Assembly (NCBI GenBank): GCA_014529385.2
Contig: CM043966.1
Span: 98,911,087-98,975,086 of the forward strand
Source: Adiantum capillus-veneris
Taxonomy: Eukaryota; Streptophyta; Polypodiopsida; Polypodiales; Pteridaceae
Reading direction: 5' to 3'
Length of the DNA: 64,000 bases
Part shown: piece after piece, positions 49,950 to 59,984 of the stretch
Layout of the letters: each line of letters begins with the position of its first letter
Numbering within the stretch: position 1 is the first letter of the stretch
The notes under the pieces: model-generated
What the model was told of the DNA's origin: nothing
The model's database searches: none
Seen by the model: only the letters and a program-made list of their open reading frames with translations
Program-made: the position numbers and the translations under genes

Positions 49950-52900
49950 TCACCCTTTGAAACCAATTGTTCCAGTAATAGGTGAGGATTTTTGCCAGTA
50001 GTTTTCTATTACCCTAGGTGCCTTGTCAAGCTGCAAGGGTGGTAAGGTACTCTCCCAGGATTGAACTTGAAGTGGTTCATCAGGTGATTCTTGAACACTG
50101 GGAGGTGTGGATTCTTTTGTAGCTTCATGGAGGTCCACTACTATAGATGGAGGCTGTGTAGAAGCTTTTACTTCTATGGATGTATTACATGAGGAGCTAG
50201 AATCTTCATGGGACTCCCCCCTTCCTGAGCTAGGTGGAACAAATCGTTCTTTCTTTGGTACCCAAACTAGCTCGGGAGCGGGTGTGTAGCATTCTGTGAT
50301 TTTTTTCTTTCCACGATCATTGATTCGTTTTGGAGCTACGGGATTGGGCTCACTTGGGTCAGGTGATAGGTAAGAGCACAATCTACGTTTCGGCACCCAG
50401 ATTTGATCATTTCCTTGATAGTAGCCTTGGGCTTCCAATAGTCGTTTAGGGATCCATCGCAACATTTTCTTACTTTTCTTGGAGCGAGTGGTACGTTTCT
50501 TACAAGGCTTCTGTTTTTTAGCACTAGCTATGGTCACTAAAGAAGCTTTAGGGACCCACTTGTATGTTTTCTTCGTTACATTAGGATGAGTCTTGTCAGA
50601 AGCGATATGCATTGCTTGTAGCATATTTAAGGGTATAGGCATTTCATCCCCCTCAGGTGTTACCCAGGTCGTCCCCCTATTTCCCCAAGTGTCTATGGTT
50701 GATGCTAGGTGGACCCAATCCACATTGTCCGACTCAGTCATCCCAGGTAGGATATCCATATAAGGAGAATCTTGGCCAATGTCTGTATCCTTCTTACAAG
50801 TGTAACAATATTGTAGTGGGGCCGAGTGAACTGTGGTGTCAGAGCGATGATCAATAATGGTTTTACTCCCTAAGGGGTGTACCTTACCAGTCACCAAATC
50901 CACTCTAAGGACAGAGTCTTGGAATTGCAAATAGACATGATTTTTAGACCAATCGTGAACCATTTGTGCTTCCCTCATGAATGGTCGTCCTAAAATCATT
51001 TCATATGACATAAGGTGTTTAGAGAAATCCATTACAATGAACGTATGTCGTACCTTGTGTCCTAGAACTTTGATCTTAAGATCCTTGAGCATCCCCATAG
51101 GTTTGGCTATGGTACCATTTGCCATCTTTACCACAATGTTAGTAACACTGAGGCGGGGTTTTCCCATGGATTCCCAACAATCTTTTGTAACGATGCTAAC
51201 TCCCGCACCACCATCAAGAATTCCCTTTATAGTTAATCCCTTGGTAGTGATGGGTAGGGTCGCATTAGACTCGTCGCCTTCAAAATACTGTCCTAATTCG
51301 TTAATGGGTACCTCGATCACAGACTCGTGTCCATCTAAGTCAAGTGATTGCACATGATTTTCCTCATCAATAATAATCGAGTCAGGCCTATTTGGTTGCG
51401 CAAACTGCGGTAATCCCGTTCGTAGCTCTCCGTTAAGGAATGCTCGAAGTGCAAGGAATAACTCAGGATCTCCATACAGCTTTGCTATGATCGTGGTTCG
51501 GACCTCAGAAGACATGAAGTCCACTAGTTTGGCAACATTCATTGGCGTTTTGCAGGGTGTAGGTCCTTGACTAGGAACTGGTGAGGATGGAATCTCATAT
51601 TCCTCAATGGGATCAGGTATTCCTTCGTTAAACATCCTTTCCAACAAGAAGGGTGTATGCTCACTTTCTGATGTCCTGTCCTCACTCCCTTCTTGGATGA
51701 TACTAGATATGGCTAACGGTCTATGGTTCATGTGGGGTGGATGAACTTGCGTGGGAAACACTGTGTCATGAATTTTGATATGCATGGGTTCTGGTTCTAG
51801 TTTCCTTTGAGTCTCCTCCACTAAACCTCTTAGATGTTTCACCTGCTCAATCTCGTCTACTGGGTTTGGGTACGTCCCAATCTTCTTTTTACGATTCTTC
51901 CCTTTTTGCCCCTGCGGTTTATCTTGGGGGTCTTGGATTGGATTTGGAAACACTTGTGGTGTTTTCAGAGGCTCTTTATGGTTTTCTCTTATTCGGTTTT
52001 CATTTGGTCCCATGTTACGGTTTTCTTTGTCGGTCTTTCCCTTTGTGGTATTGGTTCTAGTCTCCATTGTCTCGACTGAATCTGAATCATCCTCGAGGTC
52101 ATTCATATACACGGGGTCATCTCCTGTTCCTATGTTTGTTTTGGAACTTGGCTTTGAATTTTCCGTATTCTGCGACTTCTTCCTTCGTGTCTTCTTTTTC
52201 TTTGCTTGGATAACTGACGCGGTATCTCTCTCTTCGAGGATATGTCCTGGCCCTTGAAGCATGGACCGTGTAATCGCATAAGCGGGTGCGACGGGTGGTA
52301 TTGGCGATGTCACACTAGCAATTTCGACCAAATTCAGGGGTGTGATTTTAGGCGCATTTGGGTTATAGGGGCATTGGGCAATCAAGTGATCTATGCCACA
52401 ACGATTACATGTGAGTATTGGCATTGCAGACGTGCTCCCTTGATTCATTTGCATCTGTGCAGCATTCTTTTGCAGCCTAATAGGGCACTCCGCTGCTCGA
52501 TGTGGTCCACCACACTCGTAGCATTGAAGAGGTGGCCTCCTAGCCTGGGTGTTGATATTTTGACCTCTGGATGCGAGAGCAGCAGCTTGATAAACCGGCT
52601 TGACTTGTCCCCAACAATCTTCCATGTAGTATATAGGACACTCTTCCAATGTATCAAGTCCGTAGGCAATACTAGTGTCTATTTCCTCCTCACAGCCATC
52701 TGGATAAGCATTTGATGGCTCGCAACCCACTTGGTTCATAGGGGCGACTCTTGGATGCGGGGGCTGCGGTCCTAGCACAGGAGGTGGTAGCGGTGTAGCT
52801 TGTACAACATTTTGAGATCTAGGGACCATGTGTTGCGGTAGTTGCTCAACAGGTGGAGTAGGCATCAATACAGGAGCTCGAGGCGCATCCGTCCAGGCTA

Positions 52901-55103
52901 CAGGTGGTCTATTTGCCATCATACGTTTGATCATTAAACAATCCTTAGCTTGGTGACCATACCTACCACATGCGTTGCAAGTTCCATTAAATTTTACTCT
53001 AAACGTAGGGCACTCACTAGTGCTATGTGGACCTAAGCAAATGGAACACCATTGTTGCTCCCTTCTTGGATACATGTGACTATTTTGAGGGGGTCGATTA
53101 TCCTTAAGAGACTCTTGGATTGCCTTGGTGAGGTCTGTCAAGAATGTCTCAAATACCTTTGGCTCATTGGCAATGGGCTTTGCAGTCATGGGTTCATACT
53201 CAATGGCTTGTGAGCTAGTGGATCTCGTGTCAGTAGACACCCTCATGCCTGCTATCATCAAGTTGTCCTCTAATTGGATTGCATTGGCAGTGACATCTTC
53301 CCAGGTTGTGATACCTCTAATCACTAGTCCATTATAGATTCCTTCATTCCTCAACCCTCGAATGAATCGATCAAGCAGTTGGTTATTGTTGAAGCGCTCA
53401 TTTACAGGGCAGCGAGAGTTTAAGTGCTTTAGACGACTAATGAAGTCCCTTACTGACTCTCCTTCCTTACGTTCGGCCTTCTGTAGCTGAGATGCTACAC
53501 CCCAAAGCACACCTTCTCGTATGTACTCCTTTAGAAACAACCTTCGAAGGGTAGGGTAGATTGTTTTCTCGTCCACCCTTAGGGTCCTATACCAATCTCC
53601 AGCCTTCCCACTTAATGTCAAGCTTAAGGCATTGCACTTATGTAGTTCGTTGCGTTCCCCTAAGGAATCACATACTTGTTCAAACACTTCAATGTGTTTT
53701 CTAGCATCTTCGTCCCCATTGAATTTTTGCGTGAGTTTGGCAATTTGTACTGCCTTACTTCTAGGCTCTCTATCAGATGCATGACGCATATTTTCCGCGA
53801 TAGATCGACCTATGGTTTGAGCAAACGCTGCCAAGTCACCTATGTGAGGAGGTAGGGCCGGTGGAGGTACTCTTGGAATCATATGTGGGAGAGGAACGGG
53901 TACCGGTCTTGGCATATGTGTGGATGATGCAGGATATGGAACATAACCGGGCATAGGTCCACTCGGATAAGGGCTAGGGAGCGGCACTCGAGGAGCATAA
54001 GCAAGTGGTACAATTGGAGGTGTGGGGGCCATGTGTGCATAAGGGGCTAGAGGCACATACGGTCGAGGCCCCATATTAGGTACTATGACACTAGGTAGTG
54101 GCACTGCGCTAACCGTAGATGTCATCGGTACAATCTGTGTCAGGCTTATCCCTGGAGTGAGCACTGTGTTTTCCTTGATAGAGGGTTGAGCCAAGTTAGG
54201 GAAGCTAAAATTTTCACTCGGAGGCTCAGATTGCATAGAGACCCCAGGTGAAATGACGTAAGATGGGTCCATGGGGCTCATTAGAGGAGTCTCCATTTGT
54301 GATAGAGTAAGCTGTTGAGCCTTGCTCGTATCCAGAAATCTCATGGGGCCAGTTGAGAGTATATTTACCCCTCGGTTTTGCCTTTCTGATTGAATAATGC
54401 CATGGATAACATTACAGATCATTTTCTGTTGATCTTCGATGCTCGTGGCACTAGAGGTGGATTGTACAATCTCTATCCATCCTACATGGTAGGCTTGGCC
54501 AGAGTGTAGATCCGTCAACACCTCAGTGTGGAGGTCGTATGTCCAATGATCATTAATGAACAATCCTTCTAGAGTCGACGTGTTAACGGTTTCTTGTGAG
54601 GTAGAAGCAATATTGCTCCCCGTGGTTTTACTTGTCACCAACGGTACTCTAGAGGGAACTTCTGAAGGAGGCAGCTCAACAGGGCCTTCTTGGTAAGAAG
54701 TTGGCAGGATATCCACATGGACACTCTTTGGGGGTGTGGGGTCCACGTGCGATGTGAAAGGAGAGTCCACTTCCCCACCCCCTTCGTGTGCTTCATTTGC
54801 ATCAGGTTCCGAGCGAGTAGCTCTACCTAATGTTTCCATGAAACGGCTAAACATACTAGTACTAGGCTGTGGAGCTTCGGGAGGTGCATGGCCTTCTCTC
54901 TCAGTGTTTTGGGTAGGGTATGCTTCCATGATTTCTGAGTCGGAGGAGGAATCACTAGCGGCTATTTTAGGGTCTTGGGTGGTGCTACCTTGTGTCCCCG
55001 CTGAGGGTCTAGAGCTTATCGTGGATGGGTAATGGGTGTCCGTATGAACAGAGGCACCCTCAATATGCTCGTGTTCTAGCACCCGCCTAGAGCGTAAGTG
55101 CAT
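49950..55103 (-). CDS. Gag-protease-tail polyprotein of element C, RT/IN deleted
   Basis: A single intact frame of 1,717 codons. Residues 1-460 are Pro/Ser/Thr-rich with no clear domain. About 465-620 is the Retrotrans_gag core (NALSLTLSGKAGDWYRTLRV, LKEYIREGVLWGVASQLQKA). Zinc knuckles lie at about 687 (CSICLGPHSTSEC), 708 (CNACGRYGHQAKDC), 861 (CYECGGPHRAAEC) and 898 (CNRCGIDHLIAQC). A charged linker follows. The protease is at about 1260-1400, with GILDGGAGVSIVTK at about 1295 and YEMILGRPFM at about 1370. At about residue 1490 PLNMLQAMHIASD runs straight into THPNVTKKTYKWVPKASL, which in element A are separated by about 4.1 kb of RT, RNase H, integrase and part of the 3' ORF. It should form particles and process Gag but needs RT and integrase from another element. 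The start at 55,103 is the first ATG of the open frame. Confidence 0.93.
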   Translation of the reverse strand: MHLRSRRVLEHEHIEGASVHTDTHYPSTISSRPSAGTQGSTTQDPKIAASDSSSDSEIMEAYPTQNTEREGHAPPEAPQPSTSMFSRFMETLGRATRSEPDANEAHEGGGEVDSPFTSHVDPTPPKSVHVDILPTSYQEGPVELPPSEVPSRVPLVTSKTTGSNIASTSQETVNTSTLEGLFINDHWTYDLHTEVLTDLHSGQAYHVGWIEIVQSTSSATSIEDQQKMICNVIHGIIQSERQNRGVNILSTGPMRFLDTSKAQQLTLSQMETPLMSPMDPSYVISPGVSMQSEPPSENFSFPNLAQPSIKENTVLTPGISLTQIVPMTSTVSAVPLPSVIVPNMGPRPYVPLAPYAHMAPTPPIVPLAYAPRVPLPSPYPSGPMPGYVPYPASSTHMPRPVPVPLPHMIPRVPPPALPPHIGDLAAFAQTIGRSIAENMRHASDREPRSKAVQIAKLTQKFNGDEDARKHIEVFEQVCDSLGERNELHKCNALSLTLSGKAGDWYRTLRVDEKTIYPTLRRLFLKEYIREGVLWGVASQLQKAERKEGESVRDFISRLKHLNSRCPVNERFNNNQLLDRFIRGLRNEGIYNGLVIRGITTWEDVTANAIQLEDNLMIAGMRVSTDTRSTSSQAIEYEPMTAKPIANEPKVFETFLTDLTKAIQESLKDNRPPQNSHMYPRREQQWCSICLGPHSTSECPTFRVKFNGTCNACGRYGHQAKDCLMIKRMMANRPPVAWTDAPRAPVLMPTPPVEQLPQHMVPRSQNVVQATPLPPPVLGPQPPHPRVAPMNQVGCEPSNAYPDGCEEEIDTSIAYGLDTLEECPIYYMEDCWGQVKPVYQAAALASRGQNINTQARRPPLQCYECGGPHRAAECPIRLQKNAAQMQMNQGSTSAMPILTCNRCGIDHLIAQCPYNPNAPKITPLNLVEIASVTSPIPPVAPAYAITRSMLQGPGHILEERDTASVIQAKKKKTRRKKSQNTENSKPSSKTNIGTGDDPVYMNDLEDDSDSVETMETRTNTTKGKTDKENRNMGPNENRIRENHKEPLKTPQVFPNPIQDPQDKPQGQKGKNRKKKIGTYPNPVDEIEQVKHLRGLVEETQRKLEPEPMHIKIHDTVFPTQVHPPHMNHRPLAISSIIQEGSEDRTSESEHTPFLLERMFNEGIPDPIEEYEIPSSPVPSQGPTPCKTPMNVAKLVDFMSSEVRTTIIAKLYGDPELFLALRAFLNGELRTGLPQFAQPNRPDSIIIDEENHVQSLDLDGHESVIEVPINELGQYFEGDESNATLPITTKGLTIKGILDGGAGVSIVTKDCWESMGKPRLSVTNIVVKMANGTIAKPMGMLKDLKIKVLGHKVRHTFIVMDFSKHLMSYEMILGRPFMREAQMVHDWSKNHVYLQFQDSVLRVDLVTGKVHPLGSKTIIDHRSDTTVHSAPLQYCYTCKKDTDIGQDSPYMDILPGMTESDNVDWVHLASTIDTWGNRGTTWVTPEGDEMPIPLNMLQAMHIASDKTHPNVTKKTYKWVPKASLVTIASAKKQKPCKKRTTRSKKSKKMLRWIPKRLLEAQGYYQGNDQIWVPKRRLCSYLSPDPSEPNPVAPKRINDRGKKKITECYTPAPELVWVPKKERFVPPSSGRGESHEDSSSSCNTSIEVKASTQPPSIVVDLHEATKESTPPSVQESPDEPLQVQSWESTLPPLQLDKAPRVIENYWQKSSPITGTIGFKG

Positions 55104-55664
55104 GTGCTTTTGATACCCTAAGGTGTCAAAAAGCTGCTCTAGAAGGCCTTGTGACTAGTTTTTAGCGTGTTTTTTGTTTGTTTTTTTGCTAGATTTTTTA
55201 GAGCGTGTCGTGGAATGGGCCGTGTGATAGCTCGAAACGAGCGTATCGGTCAGAGGGTCGTGCCGTGCTTTACAGCCCTCCGTTTGGTCACTCTATGCCC
55301 TCGGAATCCCTAAAACTGTCAATTTCCAGTAGGGAACTAGGCCCAAACTAGAAAGTCTAAGGGTGCAAGTGGGAAGAGAAAGGAGGAGAGTGGAGGACTT
55401 GTCCCACATGCTCTCATGCTCTCTTGAGGGAGTAGGGTATATATATAAGAGTGAGTCTAGTCTATATCATAAGACTGAGGACTGAGGCTCGGGCTCGGGA
55501 AAATGATCCTGATCCCGATCTATCTTTTATACAAACCAACCCGTCACGTTTTTTATTTTCAAAAAATTTAGCCGCCCGCTCGCTCGCGTTTTTGATTTTC
55601 GATTTTTTTTAATTATTTATTTTTAATTTTTTTTTTGGAGAAAAAATAAAAACTTTTTTTTTTT

Positions 55665-55975
55665 TCGGTGCAGAAAATACAGAAATTGAAAACGCAGATA
55701 TGCAAAAAATGCAGAAAACGCAGATATGCAGAAATTGAAAAAACGCAGATATGCAGAAAATTGAAAAACGCAGAAATGCAGAAATTGCAGAAAATTGCAG
55801 AAATTGTAGAAATTGCAGAAATTGCAAAAAAAACGCAGAAATTGCAGAAAATGCAGAAATTGATAACGCCGAACTTGAAAATGCAGAAATTGCGGAAATT
55901 GAAAAAACGCAGACAATAGCAGAAATTGAAACTTGACAGCAAATGCAGAAAACGCAAAAAACAGAAATCTCCACA
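55665..55975. repeat. degenerate minisatellite in element C leader
   Basis: About 300 bp composed of variants of (aa)cgcagaaattg / cagaaattgcagaaaatg on the plus strand, with unit length varying between about 9 and 18 bp. It lies in the leader between primer site and ORF. Open frames seen through it on both strands are by-products of the repeat. Confidence 0.9.
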
Positions 55976-56056
55976 CACTCCTTCCCTGCCTTTCCTATGA
56001 TAGAAATTGCACCACAAGGAAGCGTAAAGTGCTAACCGAGCTTAGTGTAGGGCATA

Positions 56057-56074
56057 TCCCCGGCAGCGGCGCCT
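56057..56074 (-). promoter_or_regulatory. element C primer binding site
   Basis: The minus strand reads AGGCGCCGCTGCCGGGGA, four bases after the LTR, two differences from the plant tRNA-Asp complement. Confidence 0.8.
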
Positions 56075-56078
56075 ATAA

Positions 56079-56651
56079 TGTGCGCTCCTTGCCGCACTGT
56101 CGAAGCAAGGGACTTGCCAATACACCGTATGCAAGCCACAAACGGCTCCAAGCACACAACAAGCCTAAACTAGCAAGCTCAAGAAAACAAAGGGTGTGTC
56201 ACTCACCGCTCTACGCTCGCCTTCGTGGTGGATTCCTCGCTGCGATGAAGAAGAAGCTGCAGTCGTGCCGCGCTCAACCGCTTCGCCGCCGTCGTGCCTT
56301 CGTAATGCTCGATCGCACACACACTCTCCCTCTCTCTCTCTCTCACACACACACACAAGGAGGTGAAGAAGAAGAAGATGGAGATGGAGCAAGAGCACTC
56401 TTCAATTGCACAAATGAGAGAATGAGTGAAAATTAGGTTTAGTTGGCTTTTATAGGAGCTCACCCCATTCACACTTGGGCGCCCATGCTTAACCAACTAA
56501 TCCCTTGAATGTCCAAGTTAGAGTGCGCCTCTCATCGACGATCACTCTACCTTTCCCTATTGGACCGACAAGCCCGGTACCTGACTCTACCAAATACATA
56601 AGACGCGTCCATCGTAGGTGATGGGGTGTCCGTGAGCCGTGAGGGTTAACA
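56079..56651 (-). repeat. element C 5' LTR
   Basis: This is the partner of 47,740-48,314. A TATA box (TATAAAAGCC, about 56,446-56,455) is followed about 100 bp downstream on the minus strand by the GT/GA microsatellite (about 56,323-56,357), which would lie in the transcribed leader. Confidence 0.95.
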
Positions 56652-56656
56652 ATCTC

Positions 56657-57262
56657 TCTCATGGTTATGTTAATGATCATGAAATCATCTTCAAAAACTT
56701 TCAAGTGTCGCAATTCGTGATGGTTAGCCAGCGTCAGTCCTCCCCTTAAAAGGTGTGCGAGAAATCAAGTAAGTGTTCTATTCTCAATTTATCATTGGTT
56801 TGTTTCTCCACGCTTATTCAATTGGTCTAAAGAAATTTCTCACTCCAACTCTCTTTTGCTTCATTACATATGCATGTGGCTACCTCTCATGGTGATTTTA
56901 TTTGTGTCACGGCATTGCATAGATGGAGATGAGCTCTCTATACAAAGTGTGGTTAGTTTGATGTAAGTGATTCTCTTGTGTGTTTGAGAGGGATGTCTTG
57001 CGCGCATGATTTTTTTGATGAGTGCTTGAGAGAGGAAGAGTTTGGATGTATTATGGGTATTCTTATGGGGAGAAGGTGAATGCTATTCCACAAATTGCAT
57101 ATTTCATTTTGATGCACGGCATTGGGTTGCATAATCGTTGATGGTGTTCAAGTGTCCAAAGTGTATATAGAGTAAGGGGGTTTTCAAAGTGTGTTGCTTG
57201 GGTGGGTGAGTGCAAGTGTTTTTTTTTTTTTTTTTGATTGGTTTCCTTCTCCACTCCCAAAA
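56657..57262 (+). other. non-coding stretch of element B, possible intron end
   Basis: No gene is seen. CAAGTAAGTG at 56,765-56,774 is a good donor-like sequence. The stretch ends in a long T-run (57,219-57,236) and ttccttctccactcccaaaag, an acceptor-like sequence just before the protease frame becomes conserved. Splicing is a hypothesis only. Confidence 0.35.
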
Positions 57263-58564
57263 GAAGGTGGTGCCCCAAGTAGTGTGCGTACCTCTTTACG
57301 AACATTTTGTGAGGGTAGGCCCATTGGTTTGGGTTTAGAGGCCCCATTTCAAAAAGCTCGCCCTCAACATGTAGAAACAAAGGAAAGACTCACTAGTGCC
57401 TATGAGTCCAGAGGAGAGCCTATCACAGTGCCAAATACCACAGATGGGACAAGTGACGGGTTCCAGCCTAAAATATTGGCAGAAATGGGTAAGGACTGTA
57501 ACAGTCTAGACGATCTGTGGAAGCAAATCTGTGAGGCCAACGAGGCTAATAGTATGAGTAACCACATGAATAGCACGAGAAAAGAAAAGAATGTGATCTT
57601 ATCTCCTATTGAAGAATTTGAGGCGGGATCACAAATGAACTTTGAGATACATTCACAAGGGGGAGACCAAGGATCAATTAGTTTGGGGCACAGCCAACCA
57701 GACTCGCTAAGAACTTTACCCTCTTACCTAGGAGACTATGAAGCTAAGTCAGAAGTGAGAGCAATCCCATCTCAAAGACTTTCTTCTAACAAAGTGATGG
57801 ATTCACAAGGATTGATTGAGTTGTTGTCCACTCCGGTGGCATGCACAATCACATTAGCAGAACTCCTAAGGTTACGACCAAACATGTGGACCACAGTAGG
57901 TAAATGCCTAGAAAAATTTGGAGTAAAAGACCCCACCTTGAGGCTTCAGGAAGGGATCAGAGAGTTGGACAGGCCTCAACTAAACACTAGGCCAGTACCA
58001 TTGAACAAGGTTGGAGAGTATTGCGAAGGGGAAGATGGAAACACCACGCTCCCAGTAGAATTCCAAGGAGTAGTTTCCAAAGCTATTCTTGACAGTGGAG
58101 CGGGAGTTTCTATCACCACCAAAGAAATCTGGAAAAAATGGGGAAAGCCAGCTTTAAGGGCTACCAGGATGAAGCTGCAATTGGAAGATGGGTTCATGGA
58201 GAAGCCTCTAGGACTCTTAGAAAAAGTGATTGTCACTTCGTGTGGAATTGAGTATTAGCATAAATTTGCAATAGTCGATTTCGACAAAAAGAACAATTAT
58301 GAGATCATCTTGGGACGACCATTCATGAGCCAATTGAAGATGGTCCAAGATTGGGGTTATGACCACATATACCTCAGACATGGCGAGACAACAACGAAAA
58401 TACACCTGAAAGACCATAGTTACAAAGATGTGAACCAAACACCTGTGGAAGAGTTTGATTCAGCTACAATAGCAGGATCAAAACTCCTAGCATGGTTAGG
58501 GCAACCAAAAGAGCTATGGATGTGCGGAGCTTCACATTGTGGAAGCTTAAGAAGAGAGGAATGA
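57250..58564 (+). pseudogene. element B protease (retropepsin-like)
   Basis: A long frame to a TAG at 58,256 holds a Gag-like/linker region and then PLNKVGEYCEGEDGNTTLPV, FQGVVSKAILDSGAGVSITT (active-site DSG, 58,090) and KLQLEDGFMEKPLGLLEK. After the stop the same frame continues FAIVDFDKKNNYEIILGRPF and MVQDWGYDHIYLRHGETT, so a single stop splits the protease. Its order resembles that of A and C, but the active site is a canonical DSG. Confidence 0.85.
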
Positions 58565-58624
58565 ATCTTAGAAAGAGCGATAGAGGACAAGGAACATATT
58601 CCGGAACATTTCCCTGAAGATGCC

Positions 58625-59290
58625 TTGGAACCTCTCGAATGGGAACACATAATAGCAACATTGGATGTCTGTACCATTACAGACAGTCCAACAACAAAAT
58701 TTTGCGATAAGGATGGCTATGATGTGTTACCCTATTTCATGGTAAGCGTTATACCAGGAGAAAAAGAGACGGTAGAACCACCACAACAAGAAGAGTTTTA
58801 CAACTCCTCTGAACATTTGGAAGTAAATGATGATGCAGATAATGAGTGTTCAGACACCTCAAGTGAGCGTGGAAATGAAATCGAGAATATCAAGTTTTAT
58901 GATTTTGCTAATCAACACCCTAGACGCCAAGAATGCTATAGGAGGAAACGAGCAGGAAACAAAGCGAGAGAGAACTTGATGCCCAAGATAAAAGGTAAAA
59001 ATCACTATTTGATGCTTGTAAAAGCAGAGGATTATGTAAAAGATCACATATCAGGAAGATTCTCAAAAGATCGAAAAGAAAGAACGCGAGAGGAAATAAA
59101 ACAGGTACGAAAAGCTAAAACCGAAACAAAATCTCAAAAATCTCAAAAATAAAAAAAAGAAACAACAAAAGACCAAGAGTGGACCAAACTGGAGCATAAA
59201 CAGAAATACCAAGAACTGAAACGGTCTTTATGTGAGATATGGACTACTGAAGAAGATAGTGATGGTAAAGGGGAGTCAGAAAAGGTAAAC
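58625..59290 (+). pseudogene. element B protease-RT linker
   Basis: A frame of 175 codons (58,625-59,152), first acidic (EHLEVNDDADNECSDTSSER) and then basic (PRRQECYRRKRAGNKAREN; KQVRKAKTETKSQKSQK). No enzyme domain. It ends at TAA in an A-rich stretch, and coding resumes at 59,291. Confidence 0.6.
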
Positions 59291-59984
59291 ATGAATGTAC
59301 CATCACACTATCGGAAATTTACTATCCAGGACAGAAAAATCATCATGACACCACCAGTCAGGGAAAGAACCAACCAAGAATCTTACGATGGGCCTGAAAA
59401 TGAAAAAAAGATAGACCTCGTAGAACCAGGTGAAAAGCCTCAACCAGTCTATATAGCTAACGATTTAGAGCTTGAAGAGGAAGAACGGCTAACACAACTT
59501 CTCAAGAAGTATAAAGATTTATTTTCTTGGTCCTATAAAGACCTCAAAGGAGTTGATCCATCGATATGCCAACATACAATTCCTTTGAAATCGGATGCAA
59601 AACCTAGCAAACAACGTCCTTATACATATAATGACACATTTGCTAAACGAATCAAAGAGGAGATTGAAAACCTGATGGAAGTTGAATTCATCTATGAAAT
59701 CGAACATACAGATTGGGTGTCACCCATTGTGGTAGTTCCCAAAAAGAATGGAAAACTGCGAGTGTGTGTAAACCTCAAAAAGGTAAATGCAGCCACCATA
59801 AGGGATAATTATCCCTTGCCAATCACAGAATATATACTTGAGCAAGTGGCCGGGAAATGGGCTTATTCCTTTATGGATGGGTTTTCAGGATACAACCAAC
59901 TGGCAATAGCAAGGGAGGATCAACACAAAACAACGTTTGCCACCGAATGGGGGATTTATGCGTATCGAGTTATGCCATTTGGCT
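59291..59984 (+). pseudogene. element B reverse transcriptase, N-terminal half
   Basis: The frame gives KYKDLFSWSYKDLKGVDPSI, SKQRPYTYNDTFAKRIKEEI, SPIVVVPKKNGKLRVCVNLK, YSFMDGFSGYNQLAIARED (first catalytic Asp), and YAYRVMPFG. At this MPFG box, where 'LTNAPATFQ' should follow, the sequence switches to SWLWKLN and an early stop. The YxDD box, thumb and everything else of this RT are missing. Confidence 0.9.

Larger units (their letters stand above)
47740..56651 (-). mobile_element. Ty3-gypsy element C, complete, non-autonomous
   Basis: Two LTRs of 575 and 573 bp flank an 8,912-bp element, with the target duplication ATCTC at 47,735-47,739 and 56,652-56,656. The LTRs differ at about six positions plus microsatellite length, so the insertion is recent. 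On the minus strand the order is LTR, tRNA-Asp-type primer site, leader of about 1 kb, one intact ORF of 1,717 codons (Gag, four knuckles, protease, tail), about 1.6 kb of 3' non-coding DNA, a polypurine tract and LTR. RT, RNase H and integrase, present in the related element A, are absent. Confidence 0.95.

Noticed and set aside
51834-52715. Plus-strand frames opposite the element C ORF
   Set aside because: They mirror an intact 1,717-codon frame on the other strand and have no similarity of their own.
55609-56017. Overlapping Phe/Cys/Ile-rich frames in the leader of C
   Set aside because: They are translations of a short minisatellite and not a protein-coding pattern.
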